NCBI GenBank assembly: GCA_012033495.1
Contig: JAAUQT010000026.1
Coordinates: 1-37,828 of the forward strand
DNA: 37,828 nt
Reading direction: 5' to 3'
Source of the DNA: Cyanobacteria bacterium RM1_2_2
GTDB taxonomy: Bacteria; Cyanobacteriota; Cyanobacteriia; Elainellales; Elainellaceae
A model generated the notes under the pieces. The model had not been told where the DNA came from. It was given only the letters and a program-made list of their open reading frames with translations, and searched no databases. The position numbers and the translations under genes were made by a program. Below are positions 1 through 8,289 of the stretch, piece by piece (positions within the stretch are counted from its first letter, which is position 1; every line of letters begins with the position of its first letter).

Positions 1-18
1 CGCCTATTCCTGTTAATC

Positions 19-93
19 GTCAGGGCGGGTTTCTGTCAGGGCAGGATTTCTATCAGGGCGGGTTTCTGTCAGGGCAGGTTTCCAAACCTGCCC
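19..93. repeat. Short tandem array ending in a perfect palindrome, 3' of peroxiredoxin
   Basis: Four imperfect 16-17 bp units of the form GTCAGGGCGGGTTTCT lie head to tail (19-83). The last unit runs into GGGCAGGTTT-CC-AAACCTGCCC (72-93), a perfect 10-bp inverted repeat. It begins 13 bp past the peroxiredoxin stop and could form a transcript-end hairpin on the minus strand, although no U-tract follows. The same core recurs at 14051-14180, 27539-27601 and 27890-27950. Confidence 0.75.
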
Positions 94-105
94 CTACCGT
101 GTTGA

Positions 106-717
106 TTAAACTGCCGCGAAGAACTCTTTCGACTTCACAGGATCAGGCGTCATCGTTGCTTCACCTGGCTTCCAGTTAGCAGGGCAAACCTCATCCGGGT
201 GAGACTGCACATACTGGATCGCTTGCAGGGTGCGCAGAGTTTCATCGACGCTGCGCCCAAACGCCAAGTTGTTGATGGTGGCGTGTTGAATAACGCCCTC
301 TTTGTCGATGATGAACAATCCGCGTAGCGCGATGCCTGCTTCCGGATCGAGCACGTTGTAAGCGGCGCTGATTTCCTTTTTGATGTCTGACACCAGCGGA
401 TAGCTCAGATCGCCGACACCACCAGACTTACGGTCGGTTTGCGTCCATGCCAGGTGAGAAAATTCACTGTCTACCGACACACCCAAAATCTCGGTGTTGG
501 TGGTTTTGAAATCCTCATAGCGATCGCTAAAGGCAGTGATCTCAGTGGGACAAACAAAGGTAAAGTCGAGAGGGTAGAAAAACAAAACGACGTACTTACC
601 GCGATAGTCGGAAAGCTTGATGGTTTTGAATTCCTGATCGTAGACAGCGGTTGCTGTGAAGTCAGGTGCAGGTTGACCAACCCGGAGACATCCTTCGGAA
701 CTGTAGGTCAGGGTCAT
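106..717 (-). CDS. Typical 2-Cys peroxiredoxin (AhpC/TSA family)
   Basis: This enzyme reduces H2O2 and organic peroxides with electrons usually supplied by thioredoxin; it acts in the cytoplasm. The 203-residue length is normal. The peroxidatic cysteine is C56 in DFTFVCPTE and the resolving cysteine is C178 in DEVCPANW, the pair that defines typical 2-Cys enzymes. A GGVG loop near residue 100 and a C-terminal KEFF segment correspond to the GGLG and YF motifs linked to overoxidation sensitivity in this family; here the YF is FF. The start is supported by AAGGAGA upstream. The gene contains a GCGATCGC octamer near 524. It is divergent from the glycogen debranching enzyme, and a 25-bp dyad lies about 105 bp upstream of its start. 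Family assignment is secure; the physiological donor is inferred. Confidence 0.95.
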   Translation of the reverse strand: MTLTYSSEGCLRVGQPAPDFTATAVYDQEFKTIKLSDYRGKYVVLFFYPLDFTFVCPTEITAFSDRYEDFKTTNTEILGVSVDSEFSHLAWTQTDRKSGGVGDLSYPLVSDIKKEISAAYNVLDPEAGIALRGLFIIDKEGVIQHATINNLAFGRSVDETLRTLQAIQYVQSHPDEVCPANWKPGEATMTPDPVKSKEFFAAV

Positions 718-820
718 GAATGAATCTCCTTAACTGAGTACGTCTACTTTGATCAGATACTTTGATTGGATTGCAATCAGTCCGCAGGAAGTTCAGCGGC
801 ACAGCGCTGATTTACGAACT

Positions 821-845
821 GTTACGACTATATCATAGTCATAAC
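821..845. promoter_or_regulatory. 25-bp dyad, candidate operator upstream of peroxiredoxin
   Basis: The arms GTTACGACTAT and ATAGTCATAAC flank a central ATC; 10 of 12 positions pair. It lies in the divergent intergenic region, about 104 bp upstream of the peroxiredoxin start and 264 bp upstream of the debranching enzyme. A two-fold symmetric AT-rich site here suits a dimeric regulator such as a Fur/PerR-family protein, but it does not clearly match a PerR or Fur box that I can recite, so the regulator is unassigned. Confidence 0.45.
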
Positions 846-863
846 GATTTTGAGTAGAGAGTG

Positions 864-973
864 CTAGGGGCTGTGATCCATTCCAGCTAAAACCCTGATA
901 ATGGCAAGGCTACAGCCCTTAGCCTGTTTTTGGAGGCGGGCGCGATCAGGCTGATGCTGCCAGCGTTTGCCCC
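864..973 (+). repeat. Structured dispersed element, copy 1
   Basis: This segment is nearly identical to 17638-17736. An outer 11-bp stem pairs CTAGGGGCTGT (864-874) with ACAGCCCTTAG (912-922). An inner CCATT/AATGG stem and a downstream GGGCGC...GCGTTTGCCC fold follow. Differences between the copies keep the pairing (see findings). It sits about 135 bp upstream of the glycogen debranching gene. It could be a small RNA, a leader element or a mobile palindromic repeat. I do not recognise it as a known RNA family, and the strand is a guess. Confidence 0.55.
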
Positions 974-1108
974 TTATTTGCCCACTCATGGATGACGCGC
1001 TCTAGAATCCGCCCGGCTGGATAGGCGAAAATCAGAATAAAATAAGCAATTCCCTTAGTTTGACCTGCTTTTTTAGAAGGCTAGAGGATAGCTCAGCATC
1101 GGGAGCGC

Positions 1109-3247
1109 ATGGAGAATTTAGATACTAGAGAATGGCTGTTAACCAATGGACTGGGCAGTTTTGCCAGTGGAACCGTTTGTGATGCTCATACGCGCACCTA
1201 TCACGGCTGGTTGTTTGCCGCTCTCGATCCTCCCGATCAGCGCACCCTCCTACTAGCGCGAATCGACGCCTCTCTTGAAGTGGGCGACCAACTGTTTGAA
1301 CTGGGCGTTAATTTTTGGAAAAGTGGCACGACTGTCCCGCTGGGGCATCAGTGGCTGCGGTCTTTTGACGTGGAGCCTGTGCCCACCTGGACATGGGGAC
1401 AATCTGAGTGGCAGTTCGCTCGACGCTTGTTAATGCCTTACGGTTGGCTGAAACCTAGCCTCGAAGCCTCTCCTTTTTGCAATCGTGTTCTGATCCAATA
1501 CCGCTATATGGGGGCTGAAACGGCAGTGCTGAAGCTGCGTCCCCTGATTGCCGATCGAAACTTTCACTATCAGCAGCGCGCGCACCCTAATTTGCAGTTT
1601 GCTCAACTGATCGAACCCTCCGGCATTTTGCTCCAGGCAAAGCGCTCCGAATGGGTCGGCACTTCCTGGCAACTCAACTGGACGAGCGGCGACTATCATC
1701 CAGACGGCATGTGGTATTGGGGATATCGTTACCCCGAAGAAACGCAGCGCGGCTTAGCCGATACAGAAGACCTTTATAGCCCTGGCTACTTAATGGCGGT
1801 GTTGGCTCCTGGTACGACGTTGACGTTAGAAGCGCGGGTGCGCTGTGCTGAACCTGTCCCGACGGACTCTTTAGATCACCAAACGTTTGATCAAGCCCTT
1901 GCCGCAGAACAGCAGCGGTTGCAGCAGGCGTTTTCGATTGGCACAGGATCACGCGAATTAGGATTTCGTGGATTAGGATCACGTGGATCAGGAGGCGAAC
2001 CAACAATACCTGAATCAATACCTGAATCAATACCTGAACCGGTCGCAAAGCCTACCCGAAATTTACAAACCCTATTTCTCAGGCAACTACTGCTGCGAGC
2101 AGGCGATCAGTTTATTGCCTACCGCTCCTCTACTCAAGGCCCCACCGTAATTGCAGGCTATCCTTGGTTTAACGACTGGGGGCGAGATACGCTAATCGCT
2201 TTGCCGGGTTTAACCTTAGCAACGCGCCAGTTTAACTTAGCCAAAGGGTTGCTGAAAACGTTTGGGCAATATTGCCAGCAAGGGCTGATTCCCAACGCTT
2301 TTCCCGATGCCGGAGCCAAGCCGTTTTATAACAGCATTGATGCGGCGCTCTGGTGGATTGAAACCCTCGGACTGTATCTGGAAGCTAGCCAAGATTGGGA
2401 CTTTTTGCTTGAACAATATCCGATCGTGTGGCGCATCTACAAAGGGCTGATGGCAGGAACGCTTTACAGCATTCGAGTCGATGCCTTCGATGGTTTGGTG
2501 ACGTGGGATGCCCCCAATGTTGCCCTGACTTGGATGGATGCAGTCGTGGCAGAAGAACCCGTAACCCCCAGACGCGGCAAGCCTGTTGAGATCAATGCGC
2601 TTTGGTATTCGGCGTTGTGTTGGGCGGCGCAGTGGGCCGATCGGTTGCAGCGCGAAGGTCAGCTAGATAAAGAAACTCCCAGTTTAAGCAATCAATCTCG
2701 GCGCTATGCAGAGCAGGCAGAGCAGGTGAAAGCATCGCTGCAAAAGTTCTGGAATCCAGCGCAGGGCTACCTTTACGATGTGATCCAGCCTGACGATTAC
2801 CCCGATCGCACGATCCGCCCTAACGCTGTGATTGCCCTTTCGCTCAAGCACTGTGGCTTTACGGATGCGATTGGACAAGCTGCGCTGCAAGTGGCTCGTG
2901 AGCGGTTGTTGACTCCTTATGGCTTGCGCTCCCTCGATCCGGCTGATCCGCAATACATGGGTCGATATCAGGGCGGCATTTGGCAGCGCGATCGGGCTTA
3001 CCATCAGGGCACAGTTTGGACATGGTTGCTCGGCCCCTTTATTCGGGCGTGGCAGCGATTTTATCCCACCAAACCAATCCCATTTGAGTGGCAGCCTTTG
3101 TTCGATCATCTGCAAAATCAAGCTTGTTTAGGATCGATCTCAGAAATGTTTGACGGAGATGCGCCGCATGAACCAAAAGGGGCTGTAGCCCAAGCTTGGT
3201 CAGTTGCGGAAGTGATTCGGCATAGCCCGATTTTTCTAGAGGACTAG
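1109..3247 (+). CDS. Glycogen debranching enzyme, bacterial amylo-alpha-1,6-glucosidase type
   Basis: The protein is predicted to remove alpha-1,6 branches from glycogen in the cytoplasm during glycogen breakdown. Residues about 5-250 form the N-terminal bacterial debranching domain (REWLLTNGLGSFASGT, then RTYHGWLFA). Residues about 325-705 form an (alpha/alpha)6-barrel GH133-type catalytic domain, with YPWFNDWGRDTLIALPG, GLIPNAFPD, NSIDAALWW and YHQGTVWTWLLGPF as typical signatures. The start has GGGAG a few bases upstream. A low-complexity insert of roughly 30 residues (about 280-312, Gly/Arg-rich then Pro-Glu-Ser-Ile repeats) separates the two domains and is coded by short tandem DNA repeats. 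The gene stands alone on its strand after the peroxiredoxin divergence. Family assignment is firm; the insert is unlikely to be catalytic. Confidence 0.92.
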   Translation: MENLDTREWLLTNGLGSFASGTVCDAHTRTYHGWLFAALDPPDQRTLLLARIDASLEVGDQLFELGVNFWKSGTTVPLGHQWLRSFDVEPVPTWTWGQSEWQFARRLLMPYGWLKPSLEASPFCNRVLIQYRYMGAETAVLKLRPLIADRNFHYQQRAHPNLQFAQLIEPSGILLQAKRSEWVGTSWQLNWTSGDYHPDGMWYWGYRYPEETQRGLADTEDLYSPGYLMAVLAPGTTLTLEARVRCAEPVPTDSLDHQTFDQALAAEQQRLQQAFSIGTGSRELGFRGLGSRGSGGEPTIPESIPESIPEPVAKPTRNLQTLFLRQLLLRAGDQFIAYRSSTQGPTVIAGYPWFNDWGRDTLIALPGLTLATRQFNLAKGLLKTFGQYCQQGLIPNAFPDAGAKPFYNSIDAALWWIETLGLYLEASQDWDFLLEQYPIVWRIYKGLMAGTLYSIRVDAFDGLVTWDAPNVALTWMDAVVAEEPVTPRRGKPVEINALWYSALCWAAQWADRLQREGQLDKETPSLSNQSRRYAEQAEQVKASLQKFWNPAQGYLYDVIQPDDYPDRTIRPNAVIALSLKHCGFTDAIGQAALQVARERLLTPYGLRSLDPADPQYMGRYQGGIWQRDRAYHQGTVWTWLLGPFIRAWQRFYPTKPIPFEWQPLFDHLQNQACLGSISEMFDGDAPHEPKGAVAQAWSVAEVIRHSPIFLED
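2005..2040 (+). repeat. 12-bp tandem repeat, three units, inside the debranching enzyme gene
   Basis: AATACCTGAATC is repeated three times (last unit AATACCTGAACC) and encodes Pro-Glu-Ser-Ile repeats. The preceding 1950-1995 stretch is also repetitive (GGATTAGGATCACG variants, coding Gly-Leu-Gly-Ser-Arg). All units preserve the reading frame and fall in the linker between the two enzyme domains. Confidence 0.8.
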
Positions 3248-3387
3248 CTGGCAGCCTTGCTTCAACTAATACCCGCATCTATTCTTCCAATCTAATAAAG
3301 CGGTGCATTTTATGGGTTAGTTCAACACGGATATGTTTTGATTGAAGATAGTCATTTGTCTGGCGAATCCTGTTCGGCTAAATACCT

Positions 3388-4023
3388 ATGAATGAAGCTC
3401 TTCTCAGCAATCGAGACTATACGGTGATCATCGCTAAAACTGCGAGCGAGCGATCCATTAATCCACCCAGATTTACCGAGCGCTGGACAGTTGCCGAATC
3501 TGCGGTCATGACACTGATCCAAAAATGTCAGGACTTTGATCCAGATGGCATTACGCTTTACGTCTCTTGCCGTTCGCCCGAAGAAACCTGCATGTTCAAA
3601 AAATATGAGCATGTCAAAGCAGTTGAGCTAGCTCAGATTGTGCAAGCTGGATACCCACCGGAGCAAGTCGATTTGCAAACGGTGCTAGAGGATGCAATAG
3701 AAAGTTATTTCAATCGCAAAGCGGCTCAGCAAACGAAGCCAAACGGCGAACTGATTGTGGTATTGCTGGATGGAGAACCGAGCGATCGGATGGCGGTTGC
3801 CAAGTTAATCAAAAATACAACGCATCAGTTAAGTTCAGATCAAGAGCTTAGAATCAATTTTGTCCAAATTGGAGATGACGGCATCGCCCATGGTTTCTTG
3901 AGCGCCTTAGATGAAAATCTGCAATCAGCAGGCGCTAAATTTGACATTGTTTCTACCAAATTTTTAGCAGAAATTCAGCCAAATTCTTTAACAGAGTTTT
4001 TGCTCGAAACCCTGCATGGATAA
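3388..4023 (+). CDS. von Willebrand factor A-like protein with degenerate MIDAS
   Basis: This 211-residue soluble protein resembles the small cyanobacterial VWA proteins. Matching features are RDYTVII near the N-terminus, CQDFDPDGITLYV, ESYFNRKAAQQ, PNGELIVVLLDGEPSDR, ELRINFVQIGDD, and a C-terminal segment with GAKFDIV followed by LTEFLLETL. In that family the first strand ends in DKSGS, the core of the metal-ion-dependent adhesion site. Here it reads AKTAS: the first aspartate is Ala16. The loop that normally supplies the MIDAS threonine also looks altered (VDLQTVLED), while LDGEPSD is kept. Metal binding is therefore doubtful and the protein may be a scaffold. The preceding gene ends 140 bp upstream on the same strand. 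The VWA call rests on remembered family sequences and needs a profile search. Confidence 0.65.
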   Translation: MNEALLSNRDYTVIIAKTASERSINPPRFTERWTVAESAVMTLIQKCQDFDPDGITLYVSCRSPEETCMFKKYEHVKAVELAQIVQAGYPPEQVDLQTVLEDAIESYFNRKAAQQTKPNGELIVVLLDGEPSDRMAVAKLIKNTTHQLSSDQELRINFVQIGDDGIAHGFLSALDENLQSAGAKFDIVSTKFLAEIQPNSLTEFLLETLHG

Positions 4024-4038
4024 ATTGAGTATCAAGGC

Positions 4039-4069
4039 AAAAAACAGAGGTTACGCTAGGCAACCTCTG
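4039..4069 (-). terminator. Rho-independent terminator of the first RTX gene
   Basis: Read on the minus strand, an 8-bp stem (CAGAGGTT / AACCTCTG) with a 9-base loop is followed by six T residues. It lies 38 bp past the RTX stop. A homologous terminator follows the second RTX gene. Confidence 0.85.
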
Positions 4070-4106
4070 CAATGAACTCAGGAGAATTTAACTTCAGTGA
4101 GAAGAC

Positions 4107-5918
4107 TTAGAACAGCGAGACAGGAGCATCACCAACCGTGAAGTCGCTTGCACCTAAAGCAGGTTTATTGGCAAAGGTTGCAATTCGCACTTGAGCCGCG
4201 CCGCCTTTACCATCGGCATCGTAGAACAACGCCCCGTTCTTTGAGTTGTAGATCAACCGATCGTTTTTGTCTTGCGCTTTTCTGCCGAGCACAAACTGCT
4301 TCTGCTTGACGCTGCCTGCTTTTAGCTTGCTAAACCCACTAGAAACCAGGAGAATTTTATCTTGGTCTTGCTGAGAGAAGTCAAGAATGCGGTCAACCCG
4401 ATCGGTGGGAGCAGTGAAGACAAACTTATCGGCTCCTGTGCCGCCTTTCAGCGTATCTCGTCCTTTTGCACCAATCAGGATGTCGTTTCCGGCTCCGCCA
4501 TCCAGCGTATTTACGCCAGCATTCCCTAGTAGGATATTATCAAGTGCGTTTCCAGTTGCGTTGAGGTTTTCAGTTCCGGTTAGTCCCAGATGCTCAACAT
4601 TATCTGATAGCGTGTAGCTGACCGACGCTGCAATGATATCAATTCCTTCGTTTACGCCTTCGATAACTTGATCACCCGCATCATTAACAATGTAGATGTC
4701 GTTGCCCAATCCACCGATGAGCGTGTCGTTTCCTTCCTTACCGTTTAAGATGTTACTTCCTGCATTGCCTTTAATTGTGTTATCAAGCGTGTTGCCTGTA
4801 CCGCTAAGATTTTCTATTCCAGTTAGAGTTAGGTTTTCGAGATTATCACCAAGCGTATAGCTAATCGCAGCGTTGACTGTATCTAGTCCTGCATTTGAGG
4901 CTTCAACGATTGTGTCGCTGGTATCGCTGATCACATAGGTATCGTTGCCTAAACCGCCGATTAGCTGATCGGTGCCGATGCCACCATCTAGGATGTTATT
5001 TCCTGAATTGCCAGTTAAGGTGTTGTCGAGTGCATTACCAGTAGCGTCAATGTTAGCTGTTCCCGTTAGGGTGAGGTTTTCTACATGGCCACTTAATGTA
5101 TAGCTAATCGAAGCATTGACCGTATCAATTCCTTCGTTTTCTTTTTCAACAATTATATCTCCTGCATCGATAATGTAAGTATCATTACCCAGACCACCAA
5201 TTAGTGTATCCTTGCCCGCTTTGCCGTCGAGAATGTTATCGCCTGCGTTACCTGTCAGGATGTTATCTAATTCATTGCCTGTTGCGTCAATGTTTGCTGT
5301 TCCTAGTAGTGTGAGATTCTCTAAGTTAGCACTTAATGTATAGCTAACCGAAGCATTTACAAGATCAATTCCATTGTCAGCGAACTCAGTGACTTCATCA
5401 AGAATGCTGTCAACAAAATAGGTGTCTTTACCATTGCTGCCGCTCATTCTATCGTTGCCAATACCACCATCAAGGATGTCATCGCCAGAGCCGCCTTCTA
5501 AAGCATCATTACCACTGCGCCCATATACTGAATCGTTACCATCATTGCCTGCTAAACCGTTATCCTGGTCGTTTCCATAGATTGTGTTATCCAGTTCATT
5601 GCCAACTCCACCGAGAGCGGTTCCAATGAGTGCCAGGTTTTCAACATTTGGAGCAGAAAACAGTGAGAAGCTGACACTAGCATGGATAGCGTCGTTCCCT
5701 TGATTCAGGTTTTCAAAGACTTTATCGCTGAGGTTATCTACAATAAACACATCATCGCCGAGTCCCCCAAACATTTGATCGGCTCCTGTACCACCGTCAA
5801 TTAGGTCATTGCCGCCGAGACCAAAAAGAAAATCATTACCGCCATTGCCATTGATACTATCATTCTCGTTTGTGCCTACGAGAACGTTAGGAAGGTCGTT
5901 GCCGTTGAAAATAGCCAT
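4107..5918 (-). CDS. RTX (hemolysin-type calcium-binding repeat) protein
   Basis: This 603-residue acidic, Gly/Asp-rich protein is built from RTX nonapeptides such as GGLGNDTYI and GGAGNDILI, which bind Ca2+ in a parallel beta-roll. From about residue 130 there are several modules of about 81 residues, each with GLDTVNA, SYTL, ENLTLTG, TGNxLDN and a GGLGND turn. The last ~110 residues (ADKFVF, ILDFSQQDQDKILL, LFYDADGKGGAAQV) form the C-terminal cap seen in cyanobacterial and serralysin-like RTX proteins. There is no Sec signal peptide, which fits family-typical type I secretion, but no transporter genes are nearby. GGAG lies upstream of the start. It is a tandem paralogue of the next gene. 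No catalytic domain is visible; a cell-surface or extracellular role is inferred. Confidence 0.9.
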   Translation of the reverse strand: MAIFNGNDLPNVLVGTNENDSINGNGGNDFLFGLGGNDLIDGGTGADQMFGGLGDDVFIVDNLSDKVFENLNQGNDAIHASVSFSLFSAPNVENLALIGTALGGVGNELDNTIYGNDQDNGLAGNDGNDSVYGRSGNDALEGGSGDDILDGGIGNDRMSGSNGKDTYFVDSILDEVTEFADNGIDLVNASVSYTLSANLENLTLLGTANIDATGNELDNILTGNAGDNILDGKAGKDTLIGGLGNDTYIIDAGDIIVEKENEGIDTVNASISYTLSGHVENLTLTGTANIDATGNALDNTLTGNSGNNILDGGIGTDQLIGGLGNDTYVISDTSDTIVEASNAGLDTVNAAISYTLGDNLENLTLTGIENLSGTGNTLDNTIKGNAGSNILNGKEGNDTLIGGLGNDIYIVNDAGDQVIEGVNEGIDIIAASVSYTLSDNVEHLGLTGTENLNATGNALDNILLGNAGVNTLDGGAGNDILIGAKGRDTLKGGTGADKFVFTAPTDRVDRILDFSQQDQDKILLVSSGFSKLKAGSVKQKQFVLGRKAQDKNDRLIYNSKNGALFYDADGKGGAAQVRIATFANKPALGASDFTVGDAPVSLF

Positions 5919-6152
5919 TGTGAATCTCCGTGTGAATCAGGTTTGTATGAGAAATTGAACTTGCTGTGAATCGATTGAAAGTTAAAGTGACTAATTTTAT
6001 GAAGCTCAGTCAGGAGGTGCTCGTAGGAGCTTCGGATTGCCCAAGACGGCAGCTAGGCGCTGAGCAGGGAGTTGATTTTGCTGAGTGCAGTAAGTGACTG
6101 GCATCTTGAGTTCTCCTGGTTTCAAACTAATGCGGGTGGCGGGTTTCGGGTG

Positions 6153-6238
6153 TTTTCCTTGTCCCTTTCGCCTGACTCCTTTAATGTATTCGGTTATCCC
6201 AATCGGCGCGATGCCTAAAAGTTGAGGAAAGTTATGGG
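6153..6238 (-). promoter_or_regulatory. Conserved upstream element of the first RTX gene
   Basis: This stretch aligns with 8152-8236 upstream of the second RTX gene. Shared blocks include CGCCTGACT and TTGAGGAAAGTTATGG. Its far edge lies 320 bp from the RTX start, against 313 bp for the other copy. The rest of the intergenic region is not obviously conserved. It may hold the promoter or an activator site, or be a relic of the duplication. Confidence 0.4.
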
Positions 6239-6284
6239 GATAATTAAGAACTGTGGAATCTTGGTTTCGGCAAATCCAAAAACC

Positions 6285-6316
6285 AAAAAACAGAGGCTTA
6301 CAACGGTAAACCTCTG
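6285..6316 (-). terminator. Rho-independent terminator of the second RTX gene
   Basis: On the minus strand, CAGAGG pairs with CCTCTG, extended by a TTA/TAA pair after one mismatch, and a run of six T residues follows. The same stem and the adjoining GAACTCAGGAGAA sequence occur at the end of the first RTX gene. Confidence 0.8.
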
Positions 6317-6389
6317 CGGAGTTGAACTCAGGAGAACGGATGCACCAGACTCATAAACCAGAGTCAGTCAGAGGACGCTACCTGTCCTT

Positions 6390-7923
6390 CTAAAATGGAC
6401 TCAACACAGGGGCAGCGGCGATAGGAGAGGCCACAATTTGGAAGTCATTTGCCCCCAATCCGGGCTTGTTGTCTAGAGTCGCAATCTTGACTTGCGCTGC
6501 ACCACCTCGACCGTCGGCATCGTAGAACAAGCTGCCGCTCCTTCTGTGATAGACCAATCGATCGTCGCCATCTTTTGCTCTTCTGCCCAAGGTAAACTGG
6601 CTAGCTTGGAAGTTGTTGGGATTGAGTCCCGTGAAGCCCTGCGTCACCAGAACAATTTTGTCACCTTCTTGTCTGGAGAAATCGGAGATCTGATCGACTC
6701 CATCGGTGGGGTGCAACAAAGGCAAATTTATCGGCTCCTGCACCACCTTTGAGCGTATCTCGCCCAGCCGCGCCCAGCAAAATATCATTTCCAGCAGCCC
6801 CGTCTAGAGTATTCACGCCAGCGTTTCCGACGATGACGTTATCGCTAGCGTTACCTGTGCCGTTAAAGTTTCCGGATTCTGTGAGAACCAGATGCTCAAT
6901 GTTGTCTGACAATGTGTAGCTAACCGATGCAAATATCACATCTTTGCCTTCATTGATGCTTTCAATCACTTGATCGCCTGCGTCATTGACAATATAAACA
7001 TCATTGCCCAACCCACCAATCAGCGTATCGTTACCTTCTTTGCCATTCAGAATGTTATTAGAAGCATTCCCGCGCAACGTGTTATTTAGAGCGTTGCCTG
7101 TGCCGTCTATGGCAGTGTCGCCTGTCAAAGTTAGGTTTTCGACATTTTCGCCGAGTGTGTAAGTGACTGAAGCATTAACCGTATCGATTCCGCCGTCCGC
7201 TTCTTCTACGATTGTGTCAGTCAGGTTGTTGACGAGGTAAGTATCATCACCCAATCCGCCAATTAGGGTATCGTTGCCGCCTTTGCCGTCTAGAATGTCG
7301 TTGCCGATGTTGCCATTCAGAACGTTATCGAGATCATTACCAGAAATGACATCATTGCCGCGACTGCCAATCAGGTTTTCGATACTAACCAGCGTGTCTG
7401 TGAGAGGCGAGTTGCTTGGAAAACCGACGGCTCCGGTTTGCAAATCTGCGGTGATGCCGCCTGTGAAGAAGTCATAGGTGGTGGTGTCGTTGCCCGCACC
7501 GCCATCTAGTAAATCGAAGCCGAAACCGCCATCTAACACATCGTTGCCGTCGCCACCGTAGAGCGCATCATTGCCGTCGCCGCCTAAAATCGTATCGTCG
7601 CCCAGTCCACCAGAAAGGACGTTGTTTTGAATGTTGCCGGTAATCACATCGTTGCCGCGACTGCCAATCAGGTTTTCGATGCTGATCAGCGTGTCGGTGA
7701 GCGTCGAGTTGCCGGGAAAGCCAACCACTCCGGTATGTAGATTTGCATTGATGCCGCCTGAGAAAAAGTCGTAAGTCGTGGTGTCGCTGCCGACGCCGCC
7801 ATTCAGGATGTCAAAGCCAAACCGACCGTCGAGCAGGTCATTTCCTGCGCCACCGAAGAGAGAATCATCGGCATCGGTTCCAATCAAAATGTCGTCGCCA
7901 GGAGTGCCAAATAGATTAGCCAT
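6390..7923 (-). CDS. RTX calcium-binding protein, frameshifted near its C-terminus
   Basis: This paralogue of the preceding RTX gene is split between a long frame that runs to 6661 and a C-terminal frame from about 6715 to 6390. The break is at a GGGG run (6708-6711), where the paralogue has GGG; removing one base restores APTDGVDQISDF and a 510-residue protein. The N-terminal half carries two copies of a module with TTYDFF, GVVGFPGNS or GAVGFPSNS, and SIENLIGSRGNDVI. Two of the 81-residue modules shared with the paralogue follow, then the same C-terminal cap (LFYDADGRGGAAQV). I chose the ATG at 7923 (MANLFGTPGDD) because it aligns with the paralogue start and has AAGGA upstream; an earlier in-frame ATG exists at 7974. 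No signal peptide is visible. The shift may be real or a sequence error. Confidence 0.85.
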
Positions 7924-8151
7924 GGTTGTTTCCTTGTATATGTCTAGAATGTTTGGAGGATGATTTGTGAACAAACTAAGTTGTTCAACTAAATCTGTCT
8001 GTGGCGATCGAGAGACAAAAATTAGAGCCTACTGAAATGGAATGCTGGAAATAGACTGAATGAGTTGATCACAGCAGTCTAACGCATTGGTAAATGCATG
8101 GGTAAACCTGATCTGAGTTGCTTCAAGACTGGCTGAAAGCTGCTTTTAGGG

Positions 8152-8236
8152 CGCTCTCTTGTTCTTCCGCCTGACTTTTCTAATCTACTCGGCAGAATTT
8201 AAACCGACGATAACTAAAAATTGAGGAAAGTTATGG
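8152..8236 (-). promoter_or_regulatory. Conserved upstream element of the second RTX gene
   Basis: This is the counterpart of 6153-6238, with the same CGCCTGACT and TTGAGGAAAGTTATGG blocks at nearly the same distance from the start codon. The remainder of 7924-8289 shows no gene. Confidence 0.4.
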
Positions 8237-8289
8237 AGCGAGTTAAGGTAAAACGCTGAGTGAGGAGTCATGAAACGGGTAATGAGTGC

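Noticed and set aside
19..93. Possible CRISPR array
   Set aside because: Units are 16-17 bp and contiguous with no spacers; this is a short tandem repeat.
1674..2048. Minus-strand open frame with repetitive start
   Set aside because: It overlaps the debranching enzyme and its repetitive N-terminus only mirrors the linker microsatellite.
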